Positions 1 through 7,445 of a stretch of 51,938 nt of DNA are shown piece by piece (the stretch's first letter is position 1; the number at the start of each line of letters is the position of its first letter). Location of the stretch: positions 1 to 51,938 of the forward strand of contig JAFRCD010000008.1 in assembly GCA_017404555.1 (NCBI GenBank). Direction: 5' to 3'. The notes below the pieces were generated by a model, which saw only the letters and a program-made list of their open reading frames with translations, made no database searches and had not been told where the DNA came from. The position numbers and the translations under genes are program-made. This DNA comes from Bacilli bacterium. Lineage in GTDB: Bacteria > Bacillota_I > Bacilli_A > RF39 > UBA660.

Positions 1-47
1 AATATGATGATCTAAAACTGATCTAAAGCCTTTCTTTGAATAATTTT

Positions 48-97
48 TAAGAAAAGAAAAACTCGTGTTTTCCCTTTATTCATGGGACTTTACGAGT
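48..97 (-). terminator. Intrinsic terminator of secA
   Basis: Reading the minus strand, ACTCGT (92-97) pairs with ACGAGT (61-66), with an inner GTCCC/GGGA stem, followed by a T-rich run. The stem begins at the secA stop codon. Bases 1-47 hold no gene that I can see; they contain a short tandem TGATCTAAA repeat of unknown meaning. Confidence 0.75.
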
Positions 98-2586
98 TAT
101 TTACCACAGCATTGCTTATACTTCTTACCACTGCCACATGGGCATGGATCGTTTCTTCCTACTTTTTTTACTCTCTTTGGTGTTTGTTTTTTTGCTTCGC
201 TCTTATCTTCGTTGGTATGCTTATTTTTAACTACTTCTTTTCGTTCAATATTTTGTCTTATTTCCGCTCTAAGTAGGAATATGGATACATCTCTATCTAT
301 TTTTTGTAACATAGCATCAAACAGATCATTACCTTCCATAGTATATGCTCTTAATGGATTATCTTGAGCATACCCTCTTAGACCAATACCTTCTCTTAAA
401 TGAGACATAGTATCGATATGTTCCATCCAGTAATTATCTATTACTTGAAGTGTAATTGCTTTTTCAAATTCATCTTTAATCTCTGGATCTATTTCAGCTA
501 ATTTATCTTCATATTCCGCTATTACTTTCTTAGATAATTTATCAATCATTTCTTCTTCTGATAAGTTTTCAATATCTTTTTTCTTAATATCTTTTCTTAG
601 TAAGTTTTCATTAGCAAACTGTACTATTTCAGCTAAATCTTCTTCAGTTAAATATCCTTCAGGAGCTACATGTGATCTTACTAAGTCCTCAATATGTCTT
701 CTAAATCCATCTAATACTGCTTCATGAATTGATTCAGTATCTAGAATTTTGTTTCTTCTGTCATACATGTTTTCTCTTTGAATATTCATAACATCATCAT
801 ATTCTAGCAATTGTTTACGAATATCGAAGTTGTTTCCTTCTACTCTAGCTTGGGCTGTACCAATTGATTTAGTAAAGGTTTTACTTCTAATAGCTTGGTC
901 TCCAATACCTAATGATTGCATCATTGTTTTTATTCTATCTGATCCGAAACGAACCATTAGATCATCTTCCATAGAGACAAAGAATTGGGTATAACCTGGA
1001 TCTCCTTGACGACCAGAACGTCCACGTAACTGGTTATCAATACGTCTTGATTCATGACGTTCTGTACCAATTACACAAAGTCCACCTAGTTCTTTAATTT
1101 CATCAGATAACTTAATATCAGTACCACGACCAGCCATATTAGTAGCGATAGTTACTGATTTATGTTGTCCTATCTTAGATATGATTTCTGCTTCACGAGC
1201 ATGGTTCTTAGCATTTAATACTTCGTGTGGTATTCTTGCTTGTTTTAATAATCTACTTATAAGTTCACTTGTTTCGATAGCTATTGTACCTATCAACACT
1301 GGTTGTCCTTTTTTATAGTACTCAGCTACAACATTAATAATTGCTTTATACTTTGCTTCTTTACTAGCATAAACCAAGTCAGCAGCATCAACTCTGATAA
1401 CTGGTTTGTTTGTAGGTATTTCAATAACATACATATTATAAGTACTTCTAAACTCTTCTTCTTCAGTTTTAGCAGTACCAGTCATACCAGCTAATTTCTT
1501 ATACATTCTGAATAAGTTCTGGAAAGTAATTGTCGCTAAAGTCTTAGTCTCTTCATTTATTTGTACTCCTTCTTTAGCTTCAATAGCTTGATGAAGTCCA
1601 TCGGAATATGCCCTTCCTTTCATTAAACGACCAGTAAATTGGTCAACAATTATTATTTCTCCTTCTTGAACAACATAGTCAACATCTAACTTCATTGAAT
1701 AATTAGCTCTTAGGGCTTGATTAATAAAGTGGACTAAAGTTGCGTTGTTTATGTCATATAAATTGTTTATATTAAACATTTTTTCTGCTTTATCGACGCC
1801 ATCTTCAGTTAGATTTACACTCTTTGTCTTTTCATCATAAGTAAAGTCTTTATCTTTAGTTAAACTCTTAGCAAAACGATCAGCATCATGATATAGAGAT
1901 GCATTATTCATTTGTCCACCCGAAATAATTAATGGTGTTCTTGCTTCATCGATTAGGACTGAGTCAACCTCATCAACAATAGCAAAGTTAAGTGGTCTTT
2001 GGACTCTATCTTCACTTCGCACAACCATGTTATCTCTTAGATAATCAAATCCAATTTCATTATTAGTTGAATACAGAATATCACATGCGTATTGTTCTTG
2101 TTTTTCTCTTGGATTTAGATCTCTTGTGTTAACTCCAACAGTTAATCCTAAGAAACGATGAATACCACCCATCCATTCAGCATCACGAGCCGCTAGATAT
2201 TCATTGACAGTTACAATGTGTACACCTTCTCCTGGTAAGGCATTAAGATATGCTGGTAAAACAGAAGTTAATGTCTTTCCTTCACCAGTTTTCATTTCAG
2301 CTATATTACCATAGTGAATAGCTAAAGCACCTAATAACTGAACATGGAAAGGTTTTTCACCAATAACACGATATGCCGCTTCTCTAGCGGTAGCAAAAGC
2401 TTCTACTAATATATCTTCAAGAGTTTCCCCGTTATGTAATCTTTCTCTAAAGATCCCTGTTTTCTCTTGCAATTCAGTATCAGTAAGCTTTCCATATTCT
2501 TCATCTAGTTCCTCTATCTCATTAGCTAGTTTTTCAAATCTCTTTAATTCTTTATATTCGTGATCTAGCATTTTTAATATACTCAT
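97..2586 (-). CDS. secA: Protein translocase subunit SecA
   Basis: SecA is the ATPase motor that drives preproteins through the SecYEG channel. The protein is 829 residues, normal for Bacilli. The Walker A motif GEGKT is near residue 100 and the DEVDSVLIDEARTP DEAD-type segment near residue 207. The GTDIKL and ERHESRRIDNQLRGRSGRQGD helicase motifs follow. The C-terminus is a zinc-binding SEC-C motif (CPCGSGKKYKQCCG) after a lysine-rich linker. The start is supported by an AGGGAG Shine-Dalgarno. It sits downstream of rplL but has its own promoter and terminator, so it is probably a separate transcription unit. Confidence 0.98.
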   Translation of the reverse strand: MSILKMLDHEYKELKRFEKLANEIEELDEEYGKLTDTELQEKTGIFRERLHNGETLEDILVEAFATAREAAYRVIGEKPFHVQLLGALAIHYGNIAEMKTGEGKTLTSVLPAYLNALPGEGVHIVTVNEYLAARDAEWMGGIHRFLGLTVGVNTRDLNPREKQEQYACDILYSTNNEIGFDYLRDNMVVRSEDRVQRPLNFAIVDEVDSVLIDEARTPLIISGGQMNNASLYHDADRFAKSLTKDKDFTYDEKTKSVNLTEDGVDKAEKMFNINNLYDINNATLVHFINQALRANYSMKLDVDYVVQEGEIIIVDQFTGRLMKGRAYSDGLHQAIEAKEGVQINEETKTLATITFQNLFRMYKKLAGMTGTAKTEEEEFRSTYNMYVIEIPTNKPVIRVDAADLVYASKEAKYKAIINVVAEYYKKGQPVLIGTIAIETSELISRLLKQARIPHEVLNAKNHAREAEIISKIGQHKSVTIATNMAGRGTDIKLSDEIKELGGLCVIGTERHESRRIDNQLRGRSGRQGDPGYTQFFVSMEDDLMVRFGSDRIKTMMQSLGIGDQAIRSKTFTKSIGTAQARVEGNNFDIRKQLLEYDDVMNIQRENMYDRRNKILDTESIHEAVLDGFRRHIEDLVRSHVAPEGYLTEEDLAEIVQFANENLLRKDIKKKDIENLSEEEMIDKLSKKVIAEYEDKLAEIDPEIKDEFEKAITLQVIDNYWMEHIDTMSHLREGIGLRGYAQDNPLRAYTMEGNDLFDAMLQKIDRDVSIFLLRAEIRQNIERKEVVKNKHTNEDKSEAKKQTPKRVKKVGRNDPCPCGSGKKYKQCCGK

Positions 2587-2606
2587 ATCATCACTCCCTG
2601 CTAAAT

Positions 2607-2634
2607 ATTATATCAAAAAAAAAGAGATTGTTAA
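2607..2634 (-). promoter_or_regulatory. secA promoter overlapping the rplL terminator
   Basis: On the minus strand TTAACA (2629-2634) is followed by a 16-base spacer and TATAAT (2607-2612). The -35 hexamer lies in the loop region of the rplL terminator hairpin, so the two signals share sequence. The match to sigma-A consensus is seen; activity is inferred. Confidence 0.6.
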
Positions 2635-2645
2635 AGCATCTCTTA
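2615..2645 (-). terminator. Intrinsic terminator of rplJ-rplL
   Basis: AAGAGAT (2638-2644 read on minus) pairs with ATCTCTT (2622-2628) and is followed by nine T residues on the minus strand. It lies just downstream of the rplL stop. Confidence 0.8.
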
Positions 2646-2660
2646 TTTTTTCTAAATTAA

Positions 2661-3038
2661 TTATTTTACTTCTACAGTAGCTCCAGCTTCTTCAAGCTTA
2701 GCTTTGATTTCATCAGCTTCAGCGCTAGGAATATTTTCCTTAACAACACCATTAGCATCAACAATGTCTTTAGCATCTTTTAATCCAAGACCAGTAATTT
2801 CTTTAACTACTTTAATTACTGCTACTTTAGCAGCTCCAGCATCAGCAATTGATACTGTTACTTGTGAAGGTGCAGCATCTCCAGCAGCATCTCCAGCAGC
2901 AGCAGGTGCAGCAGCAACTGCTACAGCAGATGGATCTACTCCAAATTCCTCTTTCATTGCATCTACTAATTCTTTAATTTCTAATAAATTCATTTCTTTT
3001 AAAGCCTTGATAAAATCATCTTTATTTAATTTAGCCAT
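2661..3038 (-). CDS. rplL: Large ribosomal subunit protein bL12 (L7/L12)
   Basis: L7/L12 forms the ribosomal stalk dimers that recruit translation GTPases. The 125-residue protein has the usual N-terminal dimerisation region (NKDDFIKALKEMNLLEIKEL), an Ala-rich hinge around residues 38-58 and the conserved C-terminal domain with EITGLGLKDAKDIVDANG. The start follows AAGGAGG. It lies 23 bases after rplJ in the same transcript and is presumably co-regulated by the L10 leader. Confidence 0.98.
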   Translation of the reverse strand: MAKLNKDDFIKALKEMNLLEIKELVDAMKEEFGVDPSAVAVAAAPAAAGDAAGDAAPSQVTVSIADAGAAKVAVIKVVKEITGLGLKDAKDIVDANGVVKENIPSAEADEIKAKLEEAGATVEVK

Positions 3039-3061
3039 TTTATTTCCTCCTTATTTTTATT

Positions 3062-3721
3062 TTATTTTTCTTCTTCAGAAGATTCTTCTTTTTCTTCTTT
3101 TGGTTCCTCTACTGGAGTTTCTTCTTTTTTCTCTTCTTCAGCTGGTTCTTCAGCAGATTCTTCCTTTTTCTCTTCTACTGCTTCTTCTTTAGCTTCTTCC
3201 TTAGGTTCTTCTTTAACCTCAGCAGGAGCATCTCCTTCTTTTTGTTCAGCATATAGATTTAAAGCAATAGATAGATCTCTTACTAATCCAATCATTCCAC
3301 CAGCTAACATAGTTAGTAACTCATCTCTAGATGGTAATACTGCGAACTCTTTTAATTTGTCTAAATCAGCTTTTTCTCCATCAATGATTCCTACTTTTAA
3401 AGTTAGAGCTTCATGTGTCTTAGCAAACTCAGCTAGAACTTTGATTGGCGCTACTTGATCTTCACTAAAAGCAAAAGCGCTTGGTCCCTTAAGTTCATCA
3501 TTTAAATCATATTTTAAATCATTGAATGCTCTAGCCATTAAAGTGTTCTTATAAACTTTATAGTCAGCATTAGCTTCTCTAAGTTTATTTCTTAACTCTT
3601 TAATTTCAGCATCAGTAAGACCACGATAATCAAATAGTACTACTGTTGTGGAATTATCAATCTTATTCTTAATCTCTTCAACAATCCCTTGTTTTTGTTT
3701 TAAGACTGCTTCACTTGCCAC
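3062..3721 (-). CDS. rplJ: Large ribosomal subunit protein uL10 with acidic tail
   Basis: L10 is the stalk base that binds 23S rRNA and L7/L12 dimers. Residues 1 to about 168 are canonical (VVLFDYRGLTDAEIKELRNK, and YKVYKNTLMARAF). A further tail of about 50 residues is almost entirely Glu, Lys, Ala and Pro, which is longer than typical L10 (about 165-175). Initiation is at GTG, chosen because GGAGGTG is well spaced upstream and no in-frame ATG is nearby. A classical L10 leader precedes the gene. The tail function is unknown; it lies just where L7/L12 binds. Confidence 0.97.
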   Translation of the reverse strand: MASEAVLKQKQGIVEEIKNKIDNSTTVVLFDYRGLTDAEIKELRNKLREANADYKVYKNTLMARAFNDLKYDLNDELKGPSAFAFSEDQVAPIKVLAEFAKTHEALTLKVGIIDGEKADLDKLKEFAVLPSRDELLTMLAGGMIGLVRDLSIALNLYAEQKEGDAPAEVKEEPKEEAKEEAVEEKKEESAEEPAEEEKKEETPVEEPKEEKEESSEEEK

Positions 3722-3850
3722 TTTTTCACCTCCTATTATAAGGTAACCATATTAAAAGATCTTTTCGCATAGACAAAAAGACCTTTATTTACTACTTTAG
3801 TCCTCGGTAGGATTTACTTTTATACCTACTGTCTATGGCACCAACAAATT
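3722..3850 (-). promoter_or_regulatory. L10 ribosomal protein leader
   Basis: The minus-strand RNA between the rplJ promoter and the rplJ start contains GTTGGTGCCATAGACAG, a paired AGTAGG/CCTACC stem with CGAGG, and TGTCTATG closing against CATAGACA. This matches the known L10 leader architecture in Firmicutes (Rfam L10_leader). Binding of L10-(L12)4 would repress rplJL. A second hairpin, GGTCTTTTT with AAAAGATC near 3756-3787, could be an attenuator. Confidence 0.85.
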
Positions 3851-3856
3851 AAATTT

Positions 3857-3885
3857 ATTATATATTAATTATTATTATTTGTCAA
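3857..3885 (-). promoter_or_regulatory. Consensus sigma-A promoter of rplJ-rplL
   Basis: Perfect TTGACA (3880-3885), 17-base spacer and perfect TATAAT (3857-3862) on the minus strand. The -35 box is built from the last codons of rplA, so the promoter straddles the rplA stop. Confidence 0.85.
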
Positions 3886-4573
3886 AACTAATTTTATCTA
3901 TTTTTATTCCTGGACCCATAGTTGTAGAGATAGATATGTTCTTAACATATTCTCCCTTAACACTAGCTGGTCTAAGTTTTAAAATAGTTTCAACAAAAGC
4001 ATCTAAGTTAGCAATTAAATCTCCTTCTTTGAAAGACGCTTTACCAATTAGAGCATGAACATTTCCAAAACTATCAGTTTTATATTCAACTCTTCCAGAT
4101 TTAGCTTCCTCAACAGCTTTAGCTACATCAGGGGTAACAGTACCAGTCTTAGGATTAGGCATTAAACCTTTTGGTCCTAAAATCTTACCTATTTTACCAA
4201 GTAAAGGCATCATTTCTGGAGTAGCGATAATGGTATCATAATCAAACCAATTCTCTTTCTCAATCTTTTCGATCATATCAGTATCACCAACGTAATCAGC
4301 TTTAGCTTTCTTAGCAGCTTCAGCTTGGTCTCCTTTAGCAATTACTAATATCTTAATGTCTTTACCAGTTCCCTTTGGTAGAGCAATAGCACCACGAAGT
4401 TGTTGATCAGCTTTCTTAGTATCTAAGTTAAGACGCATAGCAACTTCAACAGTACTATCAAACTTAGTTGTTGCGGTTTCTTTAACTAATTTAACTGCTT
4501 CTTCTTTAGTATAAAGTTTGCTTCTATCAATTTTTTCTAAAGCACTATTATACTTTTTGCTTCTTTTCTTCAT
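3875..4573 (-). CDS. rplA: Large ribosomal subunit protein uL1
   Basis: L1 forms the mobile L1 stalk at the E site and is the autogenous repressor of its own operon in bacteria. The 232-residue protein shows the signature region [20 protein letters not shown] and the conserved [19 protein letters not shown] segment. The start follows AAGGAGG. It lies 51 bases after rplK, and the gap holds a GTGG/CCAC hairpin. Its last codons form the -35 box for rplJ. Confidence 0.98.
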   Translation of the reverse strand: MKKRSKKYNSALEKIDRSKLYTKEEAVKLVKETATTKFDSTVEVAMRLNLDTKKADQQLRGAIALPKGTGKDIKILVIAKGDQAEAAKKAKADYVGDTDMIEKIEKENWFDYDTIIATPEMMPLLGKIGKILGPKGLMPNPKTGTVTPDVAKAVEEAKSGRVEYKTDSFGNVHALIGKASFKEGDLIANLDAFVETILKLRPASVKGEYVKNISISTTMGPGIKIDKISFDK

Positions 4574-4588
4574 TTTATTCCTCCTTAT

Positions 4589-4614
4589 GTGGTAATAGCG
4601 GTTTTACCTTCCAC
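4589..4614 (-). promoter_or_regulatory. Candidate L1-binding hairpin between rplK and rplA
   Basis: On the minus strand GTGG and CCAC pair around an inner GGT-AAA-ACC stem, placed just before the rplA ribosome binding site. It has a similar GTGG/CCAC closing stem to the larger hairpin before rplK. The fold is seen; L1 binding is inferred from known L1 autoregulation. Confidence 0.4.
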
Positions 4615-4624
4615 TAGGGCTAGC

Positions 4625-5251
4625 CTAATTATTCTCTTCTTTTGTTTCTTCTTGTGGTTGCTCGTCAGCATTTTCAGCTGGTGCAGCTTCTTCAGCAGAC
4701 TCTTCAGCAGCTTTCTCTCTCATTTCCTCTGCTTCTGCTTCCATCTTCTCTAATGCTGCTTGTTGTTTAGCCATTTCTTTTTCATGTTCTAGAGCTTCTT
4801 GAGCTTGTGCAGCCAATTCAGCATCATTAACACCTTTAATGGCAATACCCATATTACGAGCAGTACCTTCTACTATCTTCATTGCTTCTTCAACATTATA
4901 AGCATTTAAATCAGGTAATTTGATTTCTGCAATTTCTCTGATTTGATCAGGAGTTAGAGTAGCTACTACTTCGTTAGCTCCTTTAACAGATCCTTTCTTA
5001 ACCTTAGCATATTTTTTAAGCAAGAAACTAGTAGGTGGAGTTTTAACTACAAAGTCAAAACTTCTATCTTCATATACTTTAATCTCTACTGGTAAAATAT
5101 CACCCATTTTATCTCTAGTTGCTTCATTGTACTTAGTACAAAAATCTTGTAGATTGATTCCAGCTGGTCCTAAAACAGTACCTACTGGTGGAGCTGGTGA
5201 TGCCTTACCTGCTTCGATTTGTAATTTGATTACATTTACTACTTCTGCCAC
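4625..5251 (-). CDS. rplK: Large ribosomal subunit protein uL11 with C-terminal extension
   Basis: L11 binds the GTPase-associated centre of 23S rRNA. Residues 1-140 are canonical: [20 protein letters not shown], then [13 protein letters not shown] and [13 protein letters not shown]. Beyond residue 141, the usual end of L11, there are about 65 extra residues. These begin as a predicted Ala/Glu/Lys coiled coil ([20 protein letters not shown]) and end as an acidic Glu/Ala tail. It is first in the rplK-rplA unit, with its own promoter and leader. The extension is an oddity, not a frameshift, because the frame stays open with similar composition. Confidence 0.97.
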   Translation of the reverse strand: MAEVVNVIKLQIEAGKASPAPPVGTVLGPAGINLQDFCTKYNEATRDKMGDILPVEIKVYEDRSFDFVVKTPPTSFLLKKYAKVKKGSVKGANEVVATLTPDQIREIAEIKLPDLNAYNVEEAMKIVEGTARNMGIAIKGVNDAELAAQAQEALEHEKEMAKQQAALEKMEAEAEEMREKAAEESAEEAAPAENADEQPQEETKEENN

Positions 5252-5283
5252 AAAAACACCTCCTATATAATTTGTTTTTCTGG

Positions 5284-5332
5284 AGTGGTCCTAACAGCTT
5301 TGCTTCCGCTATAGCAAGCTAAACTTCCCACT
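5284..5332 (-). promoter_or_regulatory. rplK leader hairpin, candidate L1 operator
   Basis: In the 5' leader on the minus strand AGTGG (5328-5332) pairs with CCACT (5284-5288), enclosing a second stem AGCTTGC with GCAAAGCT. L1 regulates rplK-rplA in many bacteria through such a site. The hairpin is seen; the regulator is inferred. Confidence 0.5.
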
Positions 5333-5361
5333 TATCTATATCAATTAAATATAGCCCTTAA

Positions 5362-5390
5362 ATAATAACACAAAAGTCTTGTTTTGGCAA
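5362..5390 (-). promoter_or_regulatory. Promoter of rplK-rplA
   Basis: TTGCCA (5385-5390), a 17-base spacer and TATTAT (5362-5367) on the minus strand, directly after the stop codon of the 62-residue ORF. It would start the transcript that carries the rplK leader hairpin. Confidence 0.6.
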
Positions 5391-5391
5391 C

Positions 5392-5580
5392 TTATTTATG
5401 CTTTGTTTTTCTTTTATTTTTAGTGATTTTCTGATTAAGTCCTACAGAAAATCCTCTTTTATATTCTCTTTCAGCTTCTAAACCATAAGCCTTTTCTATT
5501 TTTTTAGCTAATTTAGCATAATTATAGCGAGTTTCTTTTCCTTTAGCTAAACCTAATTTATAGAAATCCTCTGTTTTCAT
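5392..5580 (-). CDS. Small basic protein of unknown function between nusG and rplK
   Basis: A 62-residue, Lys-rich protein. The N-terminal part is predicted helical (KTEDFYKLGLAKGKETRYNY), followed by EREYKRGFSVGLNQ, and it ends in a very basic tail (KITKNKRKTKHK). There is no signal peptide and no cysteines. The start has a plausible GGAGG signal and lies 21 bases after nusG, so it is co-transcribed with secE-nusG. I do not recognise a family. Its size, charge and location suggest a nucleic-acid or ribosome-associated role, but this is inference. Confidence 0.75.
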   Translation of the reverse strand: MKTEDFYKLGLAKGKETRYNYAKLAKKIEKAYGLEAEREYKRGFSVGLNQKITKNKRKTKHK

Positions 5581-5601
5581 TATTATACCTCCAATATAAT
5601 A

Positions 5602-6135
5602 TTATGCTTTTTGGATTTGACTTAATTCTACTTCTACTGAAGTTTCTTGTCCAAATAAATCTACTATTAGATTAATCTTATTATTAGGCAAGTCTAAAGA
5701 GTCTACTACACCAGTCATACCCTTGAATGGTCCATCAATAATATTAACTTTAATTCCTTCTTTTAGTTCTTTATCAACATCCATTCTACTCATACCCATA
5801 TTAGCTAGAATCTTATCTACTTCATATGGTTGTAGAGGGGTTGGTTTTGCTCCTTTACCACTAGATCCAATAAACCCAGTAACTCCTGGAGTATTACGAA
5901 CTATATACCATGCTTCATCAGTCATAATCATTTCAACAATTATATAACCAGGAAACATCTTCTTAATCTTTTCTTTTTGAACTCCGTCTTTTACTTCAAT
6001 TACTTTTTCTTCAGGAACAATTATTCTAAAAATGTAGTCCTCCATGCCCATAGATTCAGCTCTCATCTCTAGTTTTTCTTTAACTTTGTTTTCATGTCCT
6101 GAATAAGTATTAACTACATACCATTGTTTTTCCAT
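5602..6135 (-). CDS. nusG: Transcription termination/antitermination protein NusG
   Basis: NusG binds RNA polymerase and controls pausing and termination. The 177-residue protein has the NGN domain (WYVVNTYSGHENKVKEKLE, and FPGYIIVEMIMTDEAWY followed by VRNTPGVTGFIGS). The C-terminal KOW domain includes IDGPFKGMTGVVDSLD. Start after AGGAGG. It is 9 bases downstream of secE, the conserved bacterial arrangement. Confidence 0.98.
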   Translation of the reverse strand: MEKQWYVVNTYSGHENKVKEKLEMRAESMGMEDYIFRIIVPEEKVIEVKDGVQKEKIKKMFPGYIIVEMIMTDEAWYIVRNTPGVTGFIGSSGKGAKPTPLQPYEVDKILANMGMSRMDVDKELKEGIKVNIIDGPFKGMTGVVDSLDLPNNKINLIVDLFGQETSVEVELSQIQKA

Positions 6136-6144
6136 AATGTCCTC

Positions 6145-6426
6145 CTAACCTAATAGCTCCTGAACTAGGGCAAATAAGTTCATTATTACGTAGAAAAACA
6201 ATGCACAAAAGACAATAAAGCAAATGGTAGCAATAGAATACTTAACCATACTCTTTCTATCTAACCAATGTACTTTTTTAATTTCACTACGAACTCCTTT
6301 AAAGAAGAGAATTATTCTTGTTATTAAATTCTCCTTACTTGTAGGATTACTCTTAGTGTTATTTTCTTTTTGTACTGGTACTTTCTTTTGATTATTGTTG
6401 TTTCTCTTTACTTGTTTTTTGGCCAT
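6145..6426 (-). CDS. secE: Preprotein translocase subunit SecE
   Basis: SecE clamps SecY in the membrane channel. The chosen start gives 93 residues, beginning AKKQVKRNNNNQKK after the initiator. It has AAGGAG 9 bases upstream, whereas the longer frame starting at 6459 lacks a good signal. The N-terminal 40 residues are basic, Asn-rich and probably disordered. They are followed by the conserved amphipathic helix (GVRSEIKKVHWLDRKSMVKY) and a single membrane segment. Typical Gram-positive SecE is about 60 residues, so the N-terminal extension is long. Confidence 0.93.
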   Translation of the reverse strand: MAKKQVKRNNNNQKKVPVQKENNTKSNPTSKENLITRIILFFKGVRSEIKKVHWLDRKSMVKYSIATICFIVFCALFFYVIMNLFALVQELLG

Positions 6427-6446
6427 ATTACATTCTCCTTTTTTCC

Positions 6447-6493
6447 AAAATAAAAACACTTCCTGTGCCTACATATAAAATAGCACAAAGTGT
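6447..6493 (-). terminator. Terminator of hpf, interleaved with the secE promoter
   Basis: On the minus strand ACACTT-TGTGC (6483-6493) pairs with GCACA-GG-AAGTGT (6456-6468), followed by TTTTTATTTT. It lies between the hpf stop and the secE start, downstream of hpf. Confidence 0.7.
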
Positions 6494-6505
6494 CTTTATT
6501 GTCAA
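6477..6505 (-). promoter_or_regulatory. Promoter of secE-nusG
   Basis: Perfect TTGACA (6500-6505), 17-base spacer, TATTTT (6477-6482) on the minus strand. The spacer is the ascending arm of the hpf terminator. A transcript from this promoter would start inside the loop or distal arm and so could not fold the terminator. Confidence 0.7.
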
Positions 6506-6512
6506 CATATTA

Positions 6513-7037
6513 TTATTCAGATTCGATTATACCATAACCATTATCTTTTCTTTTATAGACAAGAGCTGGTTTGTTAGTTTCACTATCTTTATACATAAAG
6601 AATTGATGTCCTAGAAGTTCCATTTGAATAATAGCTTCTTCTTCATCCATTGGTTTAACTTCTATTTTCTTTCTCTTAATTACTTTCTCTTCTTCATCTT
6701 CGATATCTTCAATAGCTCCAAAAGTAAAATCAGGTACATTTTTTTGCTTAGAAGCTAGTTTTGTTTTATTCTTTCTAATCTGTCTTTCTAATTTATCTAC
6801 TGCCACATCAACTGCAGCATATACATCTTGCTGTTTCTCTTCACTTCTTAATATAAACGATTTTAAAGGGATGGTTACCTCTACTATTTGATAGGGATTC
6901 TTAATTTTAACAACAACTGTAGCTCGGACATTATCACTATCTTCTAGATATTTATCTAGTTTAGATAGTTTCTCCTTAATATAATCTTTCATTGCATCAG
7001 TTATTTCTAGTTTATTACCATGAATAACTATTTCCAT
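6513..7037 (-). CDS. hpf: Ribosome hibernation promoting factor, long form
   Basis: Long HPF dimerises 70S ribosomes into inactive 100S particles in stationary phase. About 174 residues. The N-terminal S30AE domain contains NKLEITDAMKDYIKEKLSKL, and the C-terminal dimerisation domain contains EEEAIIQMELLGHQFFMYKD. The start at 7037 (second in-frame ATG) is preferred because AAGGAGG is 7 bases upstream; the ATG at 7043 is too close to it. An extended -10 (TGATATGAT, near 7060-7068) lies upstream. Terminator overlaps the secE promoter. Confidence 0.95.
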   Translation of the reverse strand: MEIVIHGNKLEITDAMKDYIKEKLSKLDKYLEDSDNVRATVVVKIKNPYQIVEVTIPLKSFILRSEEKQQDVYAAVDVAVDKLERQIRKNKTKLASKQKNVPDFTFGAIEDIEDEEEKVIKRKKIEVKPMDEEEAIIQMELLGHQFFMYKDSETNKPALVYKRKDNGYGIIESE

Positions 7038-7059
7038 ATTCATTCCTCCTTATATATTC

Positions 7060-7068
7060 ATCATATCA
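7060..7068 (-). promoter_or_regulatory. Candidate extended -10 promoter of hpf
   Basis: TG-A-TATGAT on the minus strand between the cold-shock gene terminator and the hpf ribosome binding site. No good -35 is seen, which is tolerated for extended -10 promoters. Confidence 0.35.
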
Positions 7069-7077
7069 CAAAAGAAA

Positions 7078-7104
7078 GAAAAAAACCACTAGTTTACAGC
7101 GGCT
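7078..7104 (-). terminator. Terminator of the cold-shock gene
   Basis: CCGCT pairs with AGTGG (one G-U) on the minus strand and is followed by TTTTTTT. The hairpin overlaps the stop codon of the cold-shock gene. Confidence 0.65.
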
Positions 7105-7307
7105 AATTCTTTGACTAGTTTTACATTATGGGCTTGAAAACCTTTATCTGTATCAATCAAATCAAACTCTACTAATTGACCCTCACTTAAGGTTTTATAA
7201 CCATCCTGTTCTATGGCACTATAATGAACAAAGATATCTTCTTCAGCTTTATACTCAATAAAGCCATAACCCTTCTCATTATTGAACCATTTTACTCGTC
7301 CAATCAC
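7089..7307 (-). CDS. Cold-shock domain protein (CspA family)
   Basis: A 72-residue single OB-fold RNA chaperone. RNP1 is KGYGFIEY and RNP2 is DIFVHYSAI, with the conserved [11 protein letters not shown] start. Length is typical (65-75). It initiates at GTG with AAGGAG 9 bases upstream. The 239-base gap upstream is long for this window and fits a structured cold-shock leader. It also contains a perfect 12-base palindrome, AGTTGCGCAACT (7340-7351). Confidence 0.95.
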   Translation of the reverse strand: MIGRVKWFNNEKGYGFIEYKAEEDIFVHYSAIEQDGYKTLSEGQLVEFDLIDTDKGFQAHNVKLVKELAAVN

Positions 7308-7339
7308 TTTTCACATCTCCTTCTTGAATATTCTTTATC

Positions 7340-7351
7340 AGTTGCGCAACT
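7340..7351. promoter_or_regulatory. 12-base perfect palindrome upstream of the cold-shock gene
   Basis: AGTTGCGCAACT reads the same on both strands and lies between the cold-shock gene start and a GATAAT-like -10. It may be an operator or a small RNA hairpin in the leader. No regulator is identified. Confidence 0.35.
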
Positions 7352-7445
7352 AATGTATTATCATTTTAAACAATAAATAAAAGAAATGCTTTTCTTTTCC
7401 GTAAAAGGTTTCTTTCTGGCAGTTTTTGGTAATTTTTTCAATCTT

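Noticed and set aside
1-47. Tandem TGATCTAAA at the left edge, considered as an operator or the start of prfB frameshift signals
   Set aside because: Too short and cut by the window edge; no SD-like AGGGGG with a CTT-TGA slip site is visible.
65-367. Plus-strand ORF of 100 codons at the window's left end
   Set aside because: It lies antisense inside secA and its terminator, is rich in Phe/Leu/Ser as expected from reading a Lys/Glu-rich gene backwards, and has no ribosome binding site.
2704-3192. Plus-strand ORF of 162 codons over rplL and rplJ
   Set aside because: It is an Ala/Leu/Ser-rich shadow of the Ala- and Glu-rich ribosomal genes on the other strand; no promoter or ribosome binding site.
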